DNA from: Desulfosarcina widdelii
GTDB taxonomy: Bacteria; Desulfobacterota; Desulfobacteria; Desulfobacterales; Desulfosarcinaceae
Assembly (NCBI RefSeq): GCF_009688965.1
Contig: NZ_AP021875.1
Coordinates: 6,014,001-6,078,000, forward strand
Length of the DNA: 64,000 nucleotides
Direction: 5' to 3'
Both the position numbers and the translations under genes were made by a program. The notes beneath the pieces are model-generated. The model had not been told where the DNA came from and searched no databases. It saw nothing but the letters and a program-made list of their open reading frames with translations. The stretch's first letter is position 1. The number at the start of each line of letters is the position of its first letter. This document shows positions 17,250 to 25,043 of this stretch, piece by piece.

Positions 17250-19022
17250 TTACAGTCCCTGAACGGACAGCCAATGCTCGAGAACGACGATCTGCCAGAG
17301 CTTGGACCCGCTCAGGGGGGTGATGTGTGCGTCGGGATCCCGGAAAAGATGATCCACATAGTCCGGGTTGAAGATCTTCCGCTGTCTGCTTTTCGTGCCA
17401 TGGAGCGTATCGGAGACGAAGTCCAGGTAATCGCCGTCCAGGTATTTTAAGGCCGGTACGGGAAAATAGCCTTTGGGGCGATCGATGACATCGGCGGGAA
17501 TCACGGTTCGGGCCGCCTCCTTGAGCACATATTTACCGCCATGGTTCACTTTCAGTTCGGCGGGAATCCGGGCGGCAAATTCCACCAGCTCATGATCCAG
17601 AAAGGGAACACGGGCTTCCAGTCCCCAGGCCATGGTCATGTTGTCCACACGTTTGACCGGGTCGTCGGTCAACATCACCGTGGTGTCGATCCGCAGGGCG
17701 CGGTCGATCGTGGATTGTGCGCCGGGCCGGGAAAAGTGGCGGCGGACGAAATCGAGGCTGTGATCCTCGCCCACGAAGCGTTCGTCGACTGCGGCGGCAT
17801 ATTCGGTATGCGGGCGGTCGAAAAAATGACCGACGTAATCGAAAACCCCATCGCGACTTTTCATCATCGGCGGGTACCAGTGATACCCACCGAAGATTTC
17901 ATCGGCGCCCTGGCCGCTTTGAACGACCTTGACATGCCGGGATACGGCCTGGCTGAGCAGATAAAAACCGATGCAGTCGTGGCTGACCATGGGTTCGCTC
18001 ATGGAGCGGATGCAACTGTCCAGAGCAGGCAGCACCTGTCCGTCCTGCGCTTCGATTTTGTGATGGTCGGTGCCGTAATGACGGGCAATGATGTCCGAAT
18101 AGAAAAATTCGTTGCCCGCTTCATCGTTGACATCCTTAAAACCAATGGAAAAGGTGTTGATATTCCACTGACCCAGTTCAGCCAGCAGGCCCACAACCAG
18201 GCTGGAGTCGAGTCCTCCGGAGAGCAGCACGCCGACGGGGACATCGGCGGTGAGTCTTCGCTTGATGGCCTTGCGCAGATAAACCAGCAGCAGTTCCGCC
18301 CATTCCTCCAAGCCGTATTCCCGTTCGTCGGCTTTGGGGGTGAAATCCAGGGTCCAGTATTCCTTTTCATGAACGCCGCCGTCAGGGTCCACGGTCAGCG
18401 TCGTGCCAGGCTCCAGTTTTTTGACGCTCTCGAGAATCGTATGGGGTGCCGGCACCACCGAATGAAAGGTCATGTAATGGTGCAGGGCCACAGGGTCGAT
18501 GGCGGTGTCGATATCGTCGTAAACCAGCAGCGCCGGCAAGGAAGAGGCGAAACGAAAGGCGCTGCCCGTCTGGTTGTAGTACAGCGGTTTGATGCCCAGC
18601 CGGTCCCTGGCGATGAATGCTTTGCCGCTGTCCCGGTGGACAATGGCAAAGGCGAACATGCCGTTGAAGCGTCTGACGCAGTCTTCTCCCCAGGCGTGAT
18701 AGGCCTTGATGATGACTTCGGTGTCGCCCTGGGAGAAGAAGCAGTAGCCTTTATCTTCCAGTTCCTTGCGTAGCTCCGGGTAGTTATAGATCGCGCCGTT
18801 GAATACGATGGACAGCCCCAGGGCGTTGTCCACCATGGGCTGGTGGGCGCGTTCGCTCAGGTCGATGATCTTCAACCGACGGTGTCCGATGGCGTTGCCG
18901 CCGTGGACATGCAGGCCCAATGCATCGGGTCCGCGTTTTTTCAGGGCCTCCGTCATTTCGAAGACCGAAGCGACATCGGACGGGTGGCCGTTAAAGCTGA
19001 TCTGGCCGCAAATTCCACACAT
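17250..19022 (-). CDS. asnO: N-acetylglutaminylglutamine amidotransferase (asparagine synthase-like)
   Basis: This 590-residue enzyme amidates N-acetylglutaminylglutamine to give NAGGN. The N-terminal Ntn glutaminase starts MCGICGQISF with the nucleophilic Cys2, and has RGPDALG and FNGAIYNY. The C-terminal synthetase has the pyrophosphate loop SGGLDSS (268-274) and SGQGADEIFGGY. It is longer and differently ordered from classical AsnB only at the C-terminus, and its placement beside ngg and an M42 peptidase supports the NAGGN role. GGAGG lies upstream of the ATG at 19022. It begins the biosynthetic part of the minus-strand block. Confidence 0.95.
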   Translation of the reverse strand: MCGICGQISFNGHPSDVASVFEMTEALKKRGPDALGLHVHGGNAIGHRRLKIIDLSERAHQPMVDNALGLSIVFNGAIYNYPELRKELEDKGYCFFSQGDTEVIIKAYHAWGEDCVRRFNGMFAFAIVHRDSGKAFIARDRLGIKPLYYNQTGSAFRFASSLPALLVYDDIDTAIDPVALHHYMTFHSVVPAPHTILESVKKLEPGTTLTVDPDGGVHEKEYWTLDFTPKADEREYGLEEWAELLLVYLRKAIKRRLTADVPVGVLLSGGLDSSLVVGLLAELGQWNINTFSIGFKDVNDEAGNEFFYSDIIARHYGTDHHKIEAQDGQVLPALDSCIRSMSEPMVSHDCIGFYLLSQAVSRHVKVVQSGQGADEIFGGYHWYPPMMKSRDGVFDYVGHFFDRPHTEYAAAVDERFVGEDHSLDFVRRHFSRPGAQSTIDRALRIDTTVMLTDDPVKRVDNMTMAWGLEARVPFLDHELVEFAARIPAELKVNHGGKYVLKEAARTVIPADVIDRPKGYFPVPALKYLDGDYLDFVSDTLHGTKSRQRKIFNPDYVDHLFRDPDAHITPLSGSKLWQIVVLEHWLSVQGL

Positions 19023-19178
19023 GGCTTCAGGGTCCTCCTTCAGTTTTTTCTCTGTTCCGTATAATCCCGGGAATCATATGAAATTGCCAAAAGATGCCGG
19101 CAATCCGCTGACGGGATTCAACGTCGAATATACCAAAGCGGTACGGTGTTCATATGGGGGGTTCTGTGTATACGGGTT

Positions 19179-20291
19179 TCATGCAGGCTGTATTGACGCC
19201 GCAGTCTGTTCCGGTGCCGTGTTTCGGGAGCTATGGTTGAGGTAAAGCGTCTGGGTGGGGTAGGCGAACCGGATCTGCCGTTCTTCGAACTGCCGGTAGA
19301 TTTCCAGATTGATGGCCTGCTGGATGTCCATGTAGACATTGTAATCCGGTGAAAGCACATAATAGACCGTTTCGAAGGTGAGCGCGAAGTTCCCGTAGCC
19401 CTGGAAATGCGCGCGGTCGAATCGCACGTGATCCTGGTCTTCGATGATTTTACGGATCAATTCGGGGATCGCCTTCAACGCTTCATAATCCGTCTGATAG
19501 ACGACGCCGATGGAGAAAACCACCCGTCGCTCGGCCATGCGTTTGTAATTGCGGATGCGGCTTTTGAGAAGATCGCTGTTGGAAAAGACGAGCTGTTCGC
19601 CGGACAGGCTGCGAATGCGGGTGGTTTTCAAACCGATGTATTCGATGCTGCCCATGTGCGTATCGACGATGATGAAATCCCCGATCACAAACGGCTTGTC
19701 CAGCAAAATGGAAAGGGAGGCGAAGATGTCCCCCAGGATATTCTGCAGCGCCATGGCGACGGCAATACCGCCGATGCCCAGGCTGGCCACCAGGGTGGTG
19801 ATCTTGACGCCGGGGACATTGTCCAGGGCCAGCAGCACGGCAACGGCAAACAGCACCGCCCGTGAGACGAAGGTCAGGGCGCGCAGGGTGGTAATGCGTT
19901 CGCCGGTATCGTGCACGTATTTTTTCTGATAGCGTTTGTACCAGAAGGTGATGAGTACATTTAGGGACCGGGTGATCTGCAGGATCACCGCGATCGTTGC
20001 GATGGCGGGGACCCAGATACTCCACTTTTTGGGGATATCCAGCCCCTGAATGCCGATATAGGCAAAAAGCACCGCCACAATGGGCATGGAAACGCTTTTG
20101 ACAATCGCGGCGATCAGGGCATTGACATCGTCGTCACGCTCCTGGTCGCGTCTGAAGAGATGGCGTACGAGAAAATCCCGAATGAGTTTGACGGTCAGCA
20201 GCAGGCCGACGGCAATGCCGACGGCAATCAGCCAGGTTTCGACCGAATTGGACCATAGTTTGGTGTCGAGGATGTTTTTGATGTCCAGCAT
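19179..20291 (-). CDS. MscS-family mechanosensitive ion channel
   Basis: The 370-residue protein has four to five N-terminal membrane helices (about residues 15-165). Next come the pore-lining helix rich in Gly and Ala (LVASLGIGGIAVAMALQNIL) and the beta domain (FVIGDFIIVDTHMGSIEYIG, LVFSNSDLLKSRIRNY). These are signatures of small-conductance channels that open on membrane tension and release solutes after hypo-osmotic shock. It is longer than E. coli MscS by about 80 residues at the N-terminus. It lies upstream of the NAGGN genes, a sensible pairing because it can release the osmolyte the neighbours make. It starts 7 bp after the HAD phosphatase stop. Confidence 0.93.
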   Translation of the reverse strand: MLDIKNILDTKLWSNSVETWLIAVGIAVGLLLTVKLIRDFLVRHLFRRDQERDDDVNALIAAIVKSVSMPIVAVLFAYIGIQGLDIPKKWSIWVPAIATIAVILQITRSLNVLITFWYKRYQKKYVHDTGERITTLRALTFVSRAVLFAVAVLLALDNVPGVKITTLVASLGIGGIAVAMALQNILGDIFASLSILLDKPFVIGDFIIVDTHMGSIEYIGLKTTRIRSLSGEQLVFSNSDLLKSRIRNYKRMAERRVVFSIGVVYQTDYEALKAIPELIRKIIEDQDHVRFDRAHFQGYGNFALTFETVYYVLSPDYNVYMDIQQAINLEIYRQFEERQIRFAYPTQTLYLNHSSRNTAPEQTAASIQPA

Positions 20292-20298
20292 GGGCGCC

Positions 20299-21153
20299 TC
20301 AAGAAAGTACCGATTTCAGCCAAGCGGCGGTCTCGGGAAAGAAGTGGACTACGCCTTCGATGACCCCGGCAGCGTAGTTGCCATTCATTTGGCCCCATCC
20401 GCCTCTGGCCGGATAGAGTTGGTCCGCCATACCGTTTTGCGACAGTCGCTCCAACGCCGTCTGCCGTAAACTTTTGGAGGCGTTGTTCACCAGGATTGCC
20501 GGGAGCCCGCTGGTCAGCACATCCAGGTCATTGCCGCTGTCACCGGCAAAAACGACCCTGGATTCATTGAGCCGTTCCTCCGCCATTAGAAAACGGATGG
20601 CCTCGAGCTTGTTGGCCCGCCGTGGAAGAATGTCCAGCAGTCCGCATCGGGCCTCCTCGTCACGGCTCCAGATGACATTGGCCACGATGCCGCGGTCCTC
20701 CAGAATGCCGGCGATCTTATCCTCTAACTGTTGGGTGCCATTCGAAAAACTTGTGAAGTAACTGACTTTATATCGATTCTGTTTTTCCGGCGGCTGAAGG
20801 CGAAAATCGTCGATCTCCAGATCCTTCAACATCCGGACGATGTCGTCGTGGCCGCTTCCGCGCCAGTTTTGTCCGATCTCCTCCTGCCATACCGAATTGG
20901 CCAGCCATCGGCCGCCGATAACCCGATACATCGTGGTGCCCACATCGCCGATGACGAAGTCGGGTTCGGGAAGCTCATATTCCTTGATGGCCTGATCGAC
21001 GAGCCTTTTATCGCGCCCGCTGACGTAGGCCAGCCTGAGTTTCGGATGGGCGGTCAGGTGAGCCAACACCTTCCGCGCCTGCGGAGATTCCGGCTCGGCG
21101 CCATTGGGGATCAGTGTCCGGTCCAAATCACTGGCTAGTAGAAGTGTCTTCAT
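20299..21153 (-). CDS. HAD-IIB sugar-phosphatase-like protein
   Basis: The 284-residue protein is a HAD phosphatase with a type IIB cap. Motif I is LASDLDRTLIPNG (DxD nucleophile pair), motif II is AYVSGRDKRL and motif IV is FAGDSGNDLDVLTSG, followed by LVNNASK. The layout matches sucrose-6-phosphate and related sugar-phosphate phosphatases. In this osmotic block it could dephosphorylate a phosphorylated compatible solute, but no partner sugar transferase is in the window, so this is a guess. The ATG at 21153 sits right before the first strand; an upstream start at 21213 would add 20 unlikely residues. First gene of the block. Confidence 0.82.
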   Translation of the reverse strand: MKTLLLASDLDRTLIPNGAEPESPQARKVLAHLTAHPKLRLAYVSGRDKRLVDQAIKEYELPEPDFVIGDVGTTMYRVIGGRWLANSVWQEEIGQNWRGSGHDDIVRMLKDLEIDDFRLQPPEKQNRYKVSYFTSFSNGTQQLEDKIAGILEDRGIVANVIWSRDEEARCGLLDILPRRANKLEAIRFLMAEERLNESRVVFAGDSGNDLDVLTSGLPAILVNNASKSLRQTALERLSQNGMADQLYPARGGWGQMNGNYAAGVIEGVVHFFPETAAWLKSVLS

Positions 21154-21439
21154 GGCATATCCGTAAGTTATAGACTTTTGACTTCCGGTTGCATCAATAT
21201 CATCCGGATTCATTTTTGAGGATGTTGCTCGATGACTTCATCGCACCGATGAAAATCTACATAAATCGTGAGGCTTCAACCATGGGGGGACAACCCCATT
21301 ATTTCATGCGACAGGCCCTATTATTGGGTGCCTATCCTTTTGCGGGCGGTCGTGGATGCGCACTCTGGTATTGGCATGGGTTTACTAAATCGAAATTGTA
21401 ATTTAAGATTAAAAAACAAGACAACATGCGAGGTGGATC

Positions 21440-22453
21440 ATGCATGAAGCCCGATTTTTCGAAAAACTGGAAGATGACAAGGTCAAGTGTCACCTCTGCG
21501 CCCACGAGTGCACCATCGATCCGGGCAAGCGGGGAATCTGCGCGGTGCGCGAAAACCGCGAAGGAACTCTGTATTCGCTGGTCTACGGCCGTTTGATCTC
21601 CGGAAACGCAGACCCCATCGAGAAAAAACCGCTGTTCCATTTTCTGCCCGGCACGCGCTCCTATTCCATCGCTACCGTAGGGTGCAACCTGCAGTGTCAG
21701 CACTGCCAGAACGCCGATATTTCACAATACCCGCATTCCCACGACGGAGACATTACCGGTACAAACCTGACGCCTGCCCAGGTCGTTGCCAAGGCTGTCG
21801 CCAGCGGCTCGGCCTCCATCGCCTACACCTACACCGAGCCGACGATCTTTGCCGAGTTTGCCTGGGACACCGCCCGGCTGGCCCGTGAAAAAGGCCTGCG
21901 CAATGTTTTCGTCTCCAACGGATTTATGACCGAGGCTTCGGCAACCGCCATGGCCGATGTCCTCGATGGGGATAACATCGACCTGAAAAGCTTTTCGGAC
22001 CGCTTCTACCGCAAGGTCTGCAAAGCCAGACTCCAGCCGGTGCTGGACACCATCACACGTATGAAGAAGCTGGGCGTGTGGGTTGAAGTGACGACCCTGC
22101 TCATCCCGGGCCTGAACGATTCTGACGAGGAATTGCACGACATTGCCCAGTTCCTGCATGCCACGGGACCGGAAATTCCCTGGCATGTGACCGCTTTTTA
22201 TCCCACCTACAAGCTGCTCGACCGACCGCCCACGCCGCTGGCAACCCTGCGTCGCGCCAGGGAAATCGGACTTGCGGCCGGTCTGCGCTACGTCTATACC
22301 GGCAATATCTCCGGCGATCCGGGGGAGAATACTTTTTGTCCGGGCTGCGACCGTCTGCTTATCGAACGCAGCGGATTTTCCATTCGGCAAAACCGCATCG
22401 CCGATGGCGCCTGCCCCGAATGCGGCGCCCGCGTGGACGGTGTCTGGCGGTAA
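21440..22453 (+). CDS. amrS: AmmeMemoRadiSam system radical SAM enzyme
   Basis: The 337-residue enzyme resembles AmrS and pyruvate-formate-lyase-activating enzymes. The radical SAM iron-sulfur motif CNLQCQHC gives Cys82, Cys86 and Cys89. An N-terminal Cys-rich segment (KCHLCAHECTIDPGKRGIC) and a C-terminal pair of Cys pairs (CPGC and CPEC) flank the barrel. YTEPTIFAEFAWD and HVTAFYPTYKL are typical of AmrS. The biological reaction of the AMMECR1-MEMO-AmrS set is unresolved; the two partner proteins are not in this window. GAGGTGG lies upstream of the ATG at 21440. A weak CCCCAT element stands near 21294. Confidence 0.93.
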   Translation: MHEARFFEKLEDDKVKCHLCAHECTIDPGKRGICAVRENREGTLYSLVYGRLISGNADPIEKKPLFHFLPGTRSYSIATVGCNLQCQHCQNADISQYPHSHDGDITGTNLTPAQVVAKAVASGSASIAYTYTEPTIFAEFAWDTARLAREKGLRNVFVSNGFMTEASATAMADVLDGDNIDLKSFSDRFYRKVCKARLQPVLDTITRMKKLGVWVEVTTLLIPGLNDSDEELHDIAQFLHATGPEIPWHVTAFYPTYKLLDRPPTPLATLRRAREIGLAAGLRYVYTGNISGDPGENTFCPGCDRLLIERSGFSIRQNRIADGACPECGARVDGVWR

Positions 22454-22468
22454 GGACCGGTACGTCGC

Positions 22469-23398
22469 CTATCGGCCGAGCACCGGCCAGAGAAAGAACT
22501 CCTCATGGGGTTTGAACCCCACACCGACCTGGCCGTCGCGGGTATACAGGGTCCAGGCGTAGCGAGGTTCATAGACGCTGGTGGTCGAGGACCAGTAGGC
22601 ATCCTGGATCTCGGTAAAGGGATGGCCGGCGGGAAGGGCAGGGGTATGGGCATCGAGTGCCACCAGGCTTTCCAGTTCCCGGATATTGGGCAGCCGCCAT
22701 TCGTGGTCTTTTTCCGATCCGGGCCCGCTGAGGGATTTTACCGCCGAAAGGGCGTCCTGCCAGTTCAGGCGACGACCGACCGGGTTGGCGTTCCTGCTCC
22801 AGATCAATCCGGTTTTTGTGTCGTAAACACAGTCGCCGTCGATCAAGAACCGGTCGCCATGGCTATGTTTATTTCGTTCCTGTGCCTTGGCCCCCGGGCA
22901 TACCGGCCAGAGCAGGTATGAGCCCTGCTTCATGCCCCTGTGGACGCGGCCGCCGCCCAGATGGACATACCAGGCCTGATCGGGAAGGCGGCAGCAACTG
23001 TCCCGGGTCCAGTAGTAGCCGTTGAAGATATTCTCGAAGGGATGATTCTCCCCAATGGCCGGATTGATGTGCTGGTGGCTGATCAGTGAAAAGAGAAGAT
23101 CCCGGGACGGAAGCTGCCAGTCGCCATAGCCATGCGTGCGGCGGTCCCGCATTTTCGCGACGGTGGCCAGGGCTTCATGCCAGGTCTGTGGAAATCCGTC
23201 CGGATTGGCGTCCCGGGCCCAGATCACTCCGGTGAGCCTGTCCTCGACCACACGGTTTTTGGGTGAGAACCGCTGGTCGCGCATGCGTTGATGCACTTTC
23301 CCGACCGATGCGTCCTGGCCGGTGCCGCTGCAATCGATATGCTGACCGTCTTGCGTGTAGCAGCGAACCTGATCGGTCTCCAGAAGATCGTGATGCAT
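22469..23398 (-). CDS. Protein with two Lcl_C (DUF1566) domains
   Basis: The 309-residue protein contains two Lcl_C/DUF1566 modules. The first runs about 55-170 (VVEDRLTGVIWARDANPDG, WQLPSRDLLFSLI, YYWTRDSCC) and the second about 190-305 (DTKTGLIWSRNANPVG, WRLPNIRELESLV, YWSSTTSV). Each repeat keeps the tryptophans and the WRLP-like turn of C-type-lectin-related folds. No signal peptide is present, so it may act in the cytoplasm, unlike many Lcl proteins. The ATG at 23398 was chosen because the upstream extension (to 23509) overlaps the preceding gene. It is convergent with amrS, with 15 bp between the genes. Confidence 0.85.
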   Translation of the reverse strand: MHHDLLETDQVRCYTQDGQHIDCSGTGQDASVGKVHQRMRDQRFSPKNRVVEDRLTGVIWARDANPDGFPQTWHEALATVAKMRDRRTHGYGDWQLPSRDLLFSLISHQHINPAIGENHPFENIFNGYYWTRDSCCRLPDQAWYVHLGGGRVHRGMKQGSYLLWPVCPGAKAQERNKHSHGDRFLIDGDCVYDTKTGLIWSRNANPVGRRLNWQDALSAVKSLSGPGSEKDHEWRLPNIRELESLVALDAHTPALPAGHPFTEIQDAYWSSTTSVYEPRYAWTLYTRDGQVGVGFKPHEEFFLWPVLGR

Positions 23399-23420
23399 AT
23401 CCGCCCATCCTTTCCGTCGG

Positions 23421-23822
23421 TTACTGGTCAAAGGCAATGAACGGCTTCGATTCGATATAACCGCCGTCGTTGAGCATTTCGTGGTTCTCGACGTCCGGTG
23501 CGAAACCAAAGGTATCCACGCCTTCTCCGAAAACCCCGGGAAGGGAGTGGCTGACCGAAGCGGGAAACGCGCCCGCGGAAAATTGCATCCGCGTGATGAT
23601 CGGTTTGGTGGGAACCTGCTCGAACCTCAGGATTTCCTCGATGTACACGTTGACGATGTTGACCATCTCTTTGGCACTGGTTTTCATTTTTTTGATATGA
23701 TCTTCGAATTGCGAGACGGCATCGTCGGGATTTTCTGCATCCACGATGCAGGTCAGATACCCGTGCCGCTGTCTGTCGTCGTTATCGATTTCGTCGAAAG
23801 AAAAATGGCCGATAAAGAGCAT
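23421..23822 (-). CDS. Hypothetical protein upstream of the Lcl_C gene
   Basis: The 133-residue protein starts MLFIGHFSFDEIDNDDRQRH and contains a strand-helix pattern (GYLTCIVDAENPDDAVSQFE) that resembles small ferredoxin-like or DUF-type folds. I know no family for it. GGGAGG precedes the ATG at 23822 at normal spacing, so it is well supported as a gene. It precedes the Lcl_C gene by 22 bp on the same strand and the two probably share a transcript. Confidence 0.72.
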   Translation of the reverse strand: MLFIGHFSFDEIDNDDRQRHGYLTCIVDAENPDDAVSQFEDHIKKMKTSAKEMVNIVNVYIEEILRFEQVPTKPIITRMQFSAGAFPASVSHSLPGVFGEGVDTFGFAPDVENHEMLNDGGYIESKPFIAFDQ

Positions 23823-24023
23823 GGTTGCCTCCCTTTGGGTTGGCTGGTTAAGTGTCGAAAAACGATCCTATTAAAGATTGACGCTGCATGGAAAGTAGCG
23901 ACAGGCCCTAAATGGTTGCTGGGGAGACCCTATTTTTCATGCAAGGAAACCGCTTCGCGGATGTTATAAGGAAAGCCCTTGAAAACCCCGTCTCGCCAAC
24001 AATTCATCGCTTTTTTTCGCCGC

Positions 24024-24052
24024 TTGCCTCGATGGGTGGTCCCGCTTATAAT
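24024..24052 (+). promoter_or_regulatory. Likely sigma-70 promoter of the first coiled-coil gene
   Basis: TTGCCT (24024-24029), 17 bp, TATAAT (24047-24052), 132 bp before the ATG at 24185. This is the only clear signal in the 362-bp gap from 23823 to 24184; the rest shows no gene. Confidence 0.55.
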
Positions 24053-24184
24053 AGTGCTGTTGTTCGGGCGGTTTGTCCTGTTTTTGTTGTTTCACCTGTG
24101 GTCGTAATTTTTTTCAGGATATTAGGAACCACCCGAGAACCTGGGTCGGCGATGCCGGCACGTTTGCGTTGAAAGGAAGCGGCC

Positions 24185-24475
24185 ATGTCTACAAAAACAG
24201 TTTTTCTCGAGACCGTCAAATCGAGATTGGCGGCTCTGAAAGCCGATGCGGATCTCCTGCAGTCAAAGGCAGGGCGGATTGGCAATAAAGAGTTGCGCCA
24301 GTATACAAGGACCATTCAAGAGATCCTCGCAAAGATTCAGCAGGTCGAAAAACGGTTCACGACGAGCAGTAAGGCGAACGTGGACACTTGGCCGGCCCTG
24401 AAGCGGAAGACAGAAGATGCCTTTATCCAAATCGAAGCGCTTGTAAAAAAGGCCAAAGAGACGTATCTGCATTAA
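24185..24475 (+). CDS. sll1863-type coiled-coil stress protein, copy 1
   Basis: The 96-residue protein is almost all helix: residues about 1-60 are heptad-patterned (FLETVKSRLAALKADADLLQ) and the C-terminal third has TWPALKRKTEDAFIQIEALV, the W-x-x-LK pattern shared with three other genes in this window. Members of this group are small soluble stress-response proteins of unknown mechanism. AAAGGAAG precedes the ATG at 24185. It shares a direction with the second copy 237 bp downstream. Confidence 0.8.
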   Translation: MSTKTVFLETVKSRLAALKADADLLQSKAGRIGNKELRQYTRTIQEILAKIQQVEKRFTTSSKANVDTWPALKRKTEDAFIQIEALVKKAKETYLH

Positions 24476-24524
24476 TTGGATGGGCACGATCTACCCACTA
24501 TCTGATGTTTTAATCAATGCCTGC

Positions 24525-24560
24525 CCCCATTTCCTCGTCGGCGTCCTTTTCCTATAGTAT
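24525..24560 (+). promoter_or_regulatory. CCCCAT-N22-TATAGTAT promoter-like motif
   Basis: CCCCAT at 24525-24530 and TATAGTAT at 24553-24560, 153 bp before the ATG of the second coiled-coil gene. One of a set of similar bipartite motifs in this window; here the spacer is 22 rather than 20. Confidence 0.55.
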
Positions 24561-24712
24561 ATGTCGCCACCTTGAAGCGTTCCATAATGGGAGGATCCAT
24601 CGAAATCGATGGGATCAGCCTGCCTCGAGCATTCGGAATGCCCCCGATCTCGATGGTCGCTTAACCACAGGAACGCTTTTTAATCCTCGACAACTGGTAA
24701 AGGAGGTTAACG

Positions 24713-25012
24713 ATGTCCAAAAGAGACCTTTTTGTCGAAAATCTAAAACGCAAGCTGGACGGATGGAATGCCGAACTGGACAGACTGGAAGCCAAAGCCG
24801 ATGCCATCGATGCCCAAAGCCGGGAACGCTACCGAACCACCGTACAGGAAGTGAAAGAGCAGGTTCAGCAGTTGGAAAATAAATACCTGGTGCTGAAGAA
24901 TTCTACGGCGGATGCGTGGCAGGATTTGAAGTCCGGGTTTGAACTCGCCTGGCAGGATTTCGAGGCCGGCGCCAAAGCGGCCTTGAAAAAAGTGACCGGA
25001 AATAAATATTGA
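24713..25012 (+). CDS. sll1863-type coiled-coil stress protein, copy 2
   Basis: The 99-residue protein has a heptad helix over about residues 5-65 (NLKRKLDGWNAELDRLEAKA) and the group's C-terminal pattern (AWQDLKSGFELAWQDFEAGA), close to the copy at 50224. The group is soluble and stress-linked; chemistry is unknown. AAAGGAGG lies before the ATG at 24713. A CCCCAT motif precedes it, and a phospholipase D-like gene follows after 31 bp, perhaps on the same transcript. Confidence 0.85.
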   Translation: MSKRDLFVENLKRKLDGWNAELDRLEAKADAIDAQSRERYRTTVQEVKEQVQQLENKYLVLKNSTADAWQDLKSGFELAWQDFEAGAKAALKKVTGNKY

Positions 25013-25043
25013 CGACTCCTGTTACCGCTAAAGGATATTCTCA

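Noticed and set aside
21214..21439. Riboswitch or structured leader before amrS
   Set aside because: No conserved riboswitch core or strong stem is visible; only a weak CCCCAT element.
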